Source: Holothuria scabra (lineage: Eukaryota > Echinodermata > Holothuroidea > Aspidochirotida > Holothuriidae). From it: a stretch of DNA of 64,000 bases. A program made the position numbers and the translations under genes. Below, one piece after another: positions 58,510-64,000 of the stretch. The notes beneath the pieces were generated by a model, which was not told the DNA's origin, ran no database searches, and saw only the letters and a program-made list of their open reading frames with translations. How positions within the stretch are numbered: the first letter of the stretch is position 1; every line of letters begins with the position of its first letter. The stretch is taken from positions 37,846,846 to 37,910,845 of the forward strand of contig CM074193.1 of the NCBI GenBank assembly GCA_037179385.1. The letters run 5' to 3'.

Positions 58510-60064
58510 TAAATAGGGCTGGGACCCATTTTCCTTCCGTTGCACTTAACACTTGCTGAGGGATAATAACATAATGCAATAACATGGCCAACTGTCCAAG
58601 TTCAGTTTGTGTATTCCACTCAATGCAGGCAATGACCTACATAAATTCTTTATTGGGTGACAGCACTTTCCCTAAAGCCCTGCCAGTAACATTGAACCAT
58701 TCTTTAAATAAGGAACTAAGACACACAGTAAGTGGAAATATTACCACTTTTTATTCCATCAAAAATAGGAAAAAATGATTGATTGTTATAAATGTTTTTG
58801 ATCATAATTAGTATCCCCACAATGATGTTCCAATGTGATACCCATCAGACCTTCCTTTCAAGAACTGAAACAAAGAAATTTTTACCCTACTTGTAAGAGT
58901 GATCCAAACCACCAAAAATATGAATATTCAAATAACACTTTTTTGTAATAATTGTTCAGACTGGTTCATTGCAATGATTGCAATTCTTTTGAAACATAAA
59001 ATATTTCATGCAAACTTGTCTAAAATGAAGAAGTGGTTCCTTATTCCATGAAGTATATCTACTTCTGGATGGTGGCAAAATAGAAGGCCAATAACTAATA
59101 AACCTACCAATAGGAGTCTAGTTTCAAAGTGATTGGATCATCATGCTTTAAAGAAGGAAAAATTAATATCCTGCATTATTTTAGTGATCAAAACATCCAA
59201 ACATGTATGAATGCTGAAAGCACTTTTGGAATAACCATTTTTACTTTGCAGGTCAATGCACATTTATGGAAACATGATGTATTTCAAATATCACATTTAT
59301 TTAAAATGAAACAAAAACTCATCCATTTGAAGTTATCCTTCCTCTTGTCCAAGATATTTGAGACATTTTGATTTCAGGACGGTAGACAAAGAGAAGGGAA
59401 AGCACAGCAAAAAACCACACTGCACATGAGCAGAAGTGATCATCTGTCCTGTTGGTTCTCAGAATGGTCATCAGCAGATTTAACCTTTGGTCTAGTAGAA
59501 ACAGGATGGTACATTGCTTGTCATGATAATTTCCCTGGTACAGCCATCTTCAAAACATACCTTGATGGTCAGGATGGATGGCTGCTGGCATGTGTGTTAA
59601 ACTCACCCACCATCCTGTTAATATTCTACAATCTCCCATCAAAACCATCACTAATAAGGAGGGGGGAGGAATCCAAAAAAGACTTGTATCCCAGATTCAA
59701 CATAATTAGTATGAAAGACTTTTATTAAGTTGGCTTATGACATAATGACAAGGTAGACAAACTCCATTACTGTATTTATTTCCAGCTGCTAACATTTGAA
59801 ACTATCTCACAAACATGATCAAAGATCAGATGAAAATGCTTGAATGAATTGTCAAACAAGGAAACCAATGAGAACATAACTGCCCACAGTTTTATACTGA
59901 AGCATGGAATCAAAGGTTGATAAATGGGGCTGGTTAAAAAATGGGGTGGGGTTTACACATGTTTAGGAGGCAAGACGGAAGGAGGAAACTTAATTTGAAC
60001 AATTATACCACATGACGGAATCCAAGCAGCAAGTGAAGTTGGCCATAACTGGGATTCATTCCCC
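58510..60064. other. Intergenic stretch
   Basis: Nothing recognised. The open frames at 59129 and 59426 have no family resemblance. Confidence 0.35.
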
Positions 60065-60068
60065 TTAA

Positions 60069-60365
60069 AGGCCTTGTTCTCTCACCCCAAACAGTACCAA
60101 TTCTCCTAACCTTCTTACTGAAGCCCCTCCCACAATTGTCTGAAACTCATCCTCATCCAGACACAATCTCAGTTTATTGCTTGAGGGCGAGTATAAAAAA
60201 ACTGAATTTATATAATCAAAACATTCTAAGTACCGTTCATGCTGTGTAATATAAGCTTTGGCACTCTGCATTGTTTGAATTAGCTGTCAGTCAAAGAGCT
60301 GAGCCAATTGAGAATTTTGGTACCTGGGTCCCAAAACTGTAGTTTTGGGTGAGAGGTTTGGCCCT
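60069..60365 (+). mobile_element. TTAA-MITE family, copy 6 (full length)
   Basis: 297 bp, TTAA at 60065-60068 and 60366-60369. Ends AGGCCTTGTTCTCTCACCCC and GGTGAGAGGTTTGGCCCT. Confidence 0.9.
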
Positions 60366-60574
60366 TTAAACTGTTTTAACTTTAATGTCTACATGCAATT
60401 CTAAACCCTCATATTGAGTAAAAGTGCAGTCAACTAGTATCCTTTACCACCACTTAGTTAGATGGCATTTTACAGTCCAGTTTCCAACCTAATGGTTCAA
60501 TTTGAGCTGGCTAGGCCTTTTTGCAGTTGTGGCTCTCTGGTTTGTTTTCCTCACTCCATTGCTTGAGTGGAGCA

Positions 60575-60740
60575 TCACACACAATGACAGAAGGATGGAC
60601 TTTTAGAGTGAACTTGAATGAATCAAGAGGTATTAGTGAACAACCATCCATAACACAGGTAAGCAACATTTTTGAAAAATGGGCCCCAGTCAGGTCCAAA
60701 AAAATCAGACCATCACTTGACTATTTGGATTCATCTATAT
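60575..60740. repeat. Diverged fragment of the TAGACGAATCCGG MITE
   Basis: GAACAACCATCCATAACACA, GGCCCCAGTCAGGTCC and CAGACCATCACTTGAC with TTTGGATTCATCTATA at the end match the right half of the copies at 102 and 3379. The 86-codon frame over it is therefore not a gene. Confidence 0.55.
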
Positions 60741-60887
60741 TCTATTTCTCGTTCTCATTTGAGGAAACTGGCAAGAAATGAAAGTTGACTGAGAGAAGGA
60801 TCACCTAGATACACCTGTCTGCCCCCTTCTTTTCAGGAAAGCCTTGTAACAACAACAGATGCACTAACAATGGGTGGTGTGAGTGGC

Positions 60888-61294
60888 CAGGGCTCGATTT
60901 TTGTGGTTGTCCGATTGTCAGGGACAACTGAAATTCTGTACGGACGACCAAAAGTTGGAAGTTGGTTGTCTAATGGACAACCATTTGTTCTCTCACAGTG
61001 AATTATTTTCAAGCAACTTCCTTTTGCTGATTGAAGAAGTACTGTATGTATACTGCTGGCTAGTCAACTCTTTCATTTTTTTTCGTCAAACAATTTGAGA
61101 CTTCAAGTGTTTTTGTTTTGCAAAAATCATATCTTTTTATTCTTTGAGACCAATAATACCTAAACCCAATTGCTGTTTTGTACTGTAATTGTGCGAAAAA
61201 ATGTTTCGGACAACCAAATTTTCTGTCGACAGCTAAAAATACTGAATTGGTTGCCCAAAGGACAGCCATAAATTTTTCTGAAAATCGAGGCCTG
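60888..61294. mobile_element. CAGGGCTCGATTTT element, copy 2, 5-bp duplication GTGGC
   Basis: Left end CAGGGCTCGATTTT, right end AAAATCGAGGCCTG, GTGGC on both sides (60883-60887, 61295-61299). Repeated GGTTGTCC/GGACAACC motifs near both ends. About 400 bp, non-coding. Confidence 0.78.
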
Positions 61295-61299
61295 GTGGC

Positions 61300-62030
61300 T
61301 GTGTCAAACATAACACCTCACAAATGATAAATACTTTGGACGCCATCCCATAATTCTGATTGAAAAGAGAACTCACTAACTTCCTACTGATATAGACAGA
61401 GGCTTATGGAAATATATCATGTGTCACCATTCACACAAATTATGGCTAAGCCATGGCCATAATGAGAATGTTGTCTGCCTAAACTGACAATGAGTCAGAA
61501 TAACTTTAGATAAAATACAGATATGAGTGCAACATCACAGCCTGTCAGCTGTTGTCTATGATGTTGAATTTGACCTAAATTTGCATTATTTCAAAAAAGT
61601 TTACAAGTTCCTTTTAAATTGTTGGATGCTGAACATTTTGAGCAAGTTCAAACGTCACACAAAGAACAACAATTGCAGCCACATTGTTAAGCATAATGTG
61701 CACATACATGCAATTATCAATGCATATACCTTTTATGCAGTTTGCGAAGTCCACATGATAAGTTTGTGGGAAAACTTCACATAGTCTAGGCAAGTGACAG
61801 TCAGGTGTTTATTCAGTCATAACCAGGGGCCATCAATTTTAATCTTTCTTATTCTTTTGTTCACCTACATCATGTTTGGTTGTTAACCAAAAGCCCTATT
61901 AATTCAATGAATTTGGGAGCTTAGAACTGGATATAAACATTAAAATTGACTGAGAAGATTTGAGACTGATACCCTAATCCTCTATCCCATGGCTGGATTG
62001 AAAGGCTTCATGGATTGACCTCCACCCACA
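61300..62030. other. Intergenic stretch
   Basis: Nothing recognised. Confidence 0.35.
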
Positions 62031-62034
62031 TTAA

Positions 62035-62331
62035 ATGCCCAGTTCTCTCTCTCCAAACAGTACCAATTCTCCTAACCTTCTCACTTAAGCCCCTCCCACA
62101 ACTGCCTCAAATTCATGCTCATCCAGACACAATGTCAGTTTATTGCTTCAAGGTGAGTGAAGAAAAACTCAATTAATATAATCAAAACGCTCTTGGTACT
62201 TTTTATACTGTGTAATATAAGCTTTGGTACTCTGCATTGTTTGAATTAGCTGTCAATCAAAGAGCTGAGCCAATTGAGAATTTTGGCACCCTCTTACCAA
62301 AATTGTAGTTTGGGGTGAGAGGTTTGGCCCT
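62035..62331 (+). mobile_element. TTAA-MITE family, copy 7 (full length)
   Basis: 297 bp, TTAA at 62031-62034 and 62332-62335, same orientation as copy 6. Confidence 0.9.
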
Positions 62332-62335
62332 TTAA

Positions 62336-63212
62336 GTGAACACTTATAAATCTGAACAACAAGCTTAAAGGCAGAAACAATTCTTAGATACTACTTGCTC
62401 AAGAAAATGCCCTATCTTCAGACTAGGGATAATATAACTGTTGTGTTGTTCCTTTTGGTCTCTAATAAAAACAATGATAGTACTCCACTGAGTAACTGTA
62501 TACACAACCATACTAGCTACTGTAGAAAAGCCCACAGATTCCAGGCACTTTTCCCATAATGATGACATACACCTTTTCATACCTATTTCATTCTTCTGCA
62601 AACCAATCCTTTTCTGGCTTAAGCCACAACTGGACAAAAAAAGAAGTGGCAGAGATGAATTCAGTGTGATGTTATACCATTTGTTGCACTTAAGAAGACA
62701 ACGAATGAATTCAAGCTTTTTTTTTTTAAAAAAAGATATAACTCAGTTAAGCATGAATGTATTCATTTTTATTGCACTAGTAGTTGTTTCATAACAAACC
62801 AAAGTAAATCTTGACTCAACATAATAGGACAGTGACCCTGACCCCCTACATTACAAAAGAAAAGAGAAAATATCGGTTCTCATTTTGCCAAATCATTGAA
62901 ATGTTACTTTTTACCCAGTATGTAACTACATTACTCTTCACCAGTGCTGGATTAAACATAAGGCAGACAAGACATGTGCCCTAGGGCCATCAAAAAGTTT
63001 AGGACAAAAAAATTTCGATATATTCTGTTTTTAAAATATGTATTGATTGTATACATAAATGGAGATGGTCAATTGAATATTTTGTACTTGACCCAGTTAT
63101 CTTTAAGCCTGATGGCTGGGCTCCAACCCTACGAGCTTAAGATCCAAGTTTAAAATCACTCAAAATTAACCATGCTTCTGATGGCCAGCCAAAGCTTCAT
63201 TCAGCTCTGCTC
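62336..63212. other. Intergenic stretch
   Basis: Nothing recognised beyond a T10/A8 inverted run near 62718. Confidence 0.35.
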
Positions 63213-63216
63213 TTAA

Positions 63217-63381
63217 AGACCCAGTTCTCTCACCCCAGACAGTACCAGTTCTCCTAACCTTCCAACTAAAGCCCCTCCCACAATTACATGAAATTAATCC
63301 TCATCCAGACTCAATCTCAGTAAATTGCTTGAGGGTGAGCAAAAAAAAAGTCTCAATGTGTATAATCAAACACTCTCCAAA
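63217..63381 (+). mobile_element. TTAA-MITE family, copy 8 (left half only)
   Basis: TTAA at 63213-63216, then AGACCCAGTTCTCTCACCCC through CAGACTCAATCTCAG and TATAATCAAACACTCT, where it breaks off about 35 bp from the ACAT2 poly(A) signal. Confidence 0.8.
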
Positions 63382-63415
63382 TTATTCAACACATTTTAGA
63401 GAGAGTTTATTTTCA

Positions 63416-63421
63416 GTGTGT
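63416..63421 (-). terminator. Candidate poly(A) signal of the ACAT2-like gene
   Basis: AATAAA on the minus strand about 118 nt past the stop codon. It is the first such hexamer and lies before the truncated MITE at 63217. Assignment is by position only. Confidence 0.4.
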
Positions 63422-63538
63422 CAGAGGTATGAAGAATAGTACTGGCAGATGAAACCCTTTGGGTATGGTTGAATGAAGGAATCAGAATCAAGGAAAGGCA
63501 GCTGTGTTAACCCAAAATCTTGGCTGATGAGTTGAGCC

Positions 63539-64000
<462 letters not shown>

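Overview
This 64 kb window looks like genomic DNA of an invertebrate animal. It is AT-rich, has no operons and no long intact ORFs. Three protein-coding genes are recognisable, all conserved across animals and two of them interrupted by long introns. Style and density of repeats (hAT-like elements with GGGGG/CCCCC runs near their ends, TTAA-flanked MITEs, tRNA-headed SINEs, frequent 'taggcctaggc' stretches) suggest a marine deuterostome, most likely an echinoderm. That taxon call is inference only.

Genes: (1) DYNLT1/Tctex-1 dynein light chain, plus strand, three coding exons at 26567-26593, 34349-34514 and 36311-36459. The joined product is 113 aa, the same length as the human protein. (2) SAP18, plus strand, three coding exons at 44915-44986, 53126-53232 and 56586-56883, giving 158 aa. 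(3) The last coding exon of a cytosolic acetyl-CoA acetyltransferase (ACAT2-like), minus strand, 63539-63709; the rest of that gene lies beyond the right edge. The three act in unrelated processes (dynein cargo binding; Sin3/ASAP complexes; acetoacetyl-CoA synthesis), so there is no sign of a functional cluster.

Layout: 1-26.5 kb holds no gene I can recognise. It contains MITEs, a SINE, a large tandem-repeat element, nested hAT-like elements, a perfect 97-bp-arm palindrome, a foldback element and a fragment matching the 5' end of U2 snRNA. 26.5-38.7 kb is DYNLT1, whose 7.8 kb first intron carries a 968-bp long-TIR element, a 1.7 kb hAT-like element, several MITEs and an ABAB tandem array. 38.7-44.9 kb is intergenic, with a 1.8 kb hAT-like element. 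44.9-56.9 kb is SAP18; its introns hold a decayed minus-strand coding remnant, a second copy of the tandem-repeat element, paired piggyBac-like MITEs and other TIR elements. 57-63.4 kb is intergenic with more mobile elements, followed by the ACAT2 exon.

Most of the structure that can be read directly is transposon biology: many elements can be bounded to the base by target-site duplications, including one insertion for which the empty site survives in a neighbouring tandem repeat. No CRISPR array, operon or intact transposase gene was found.
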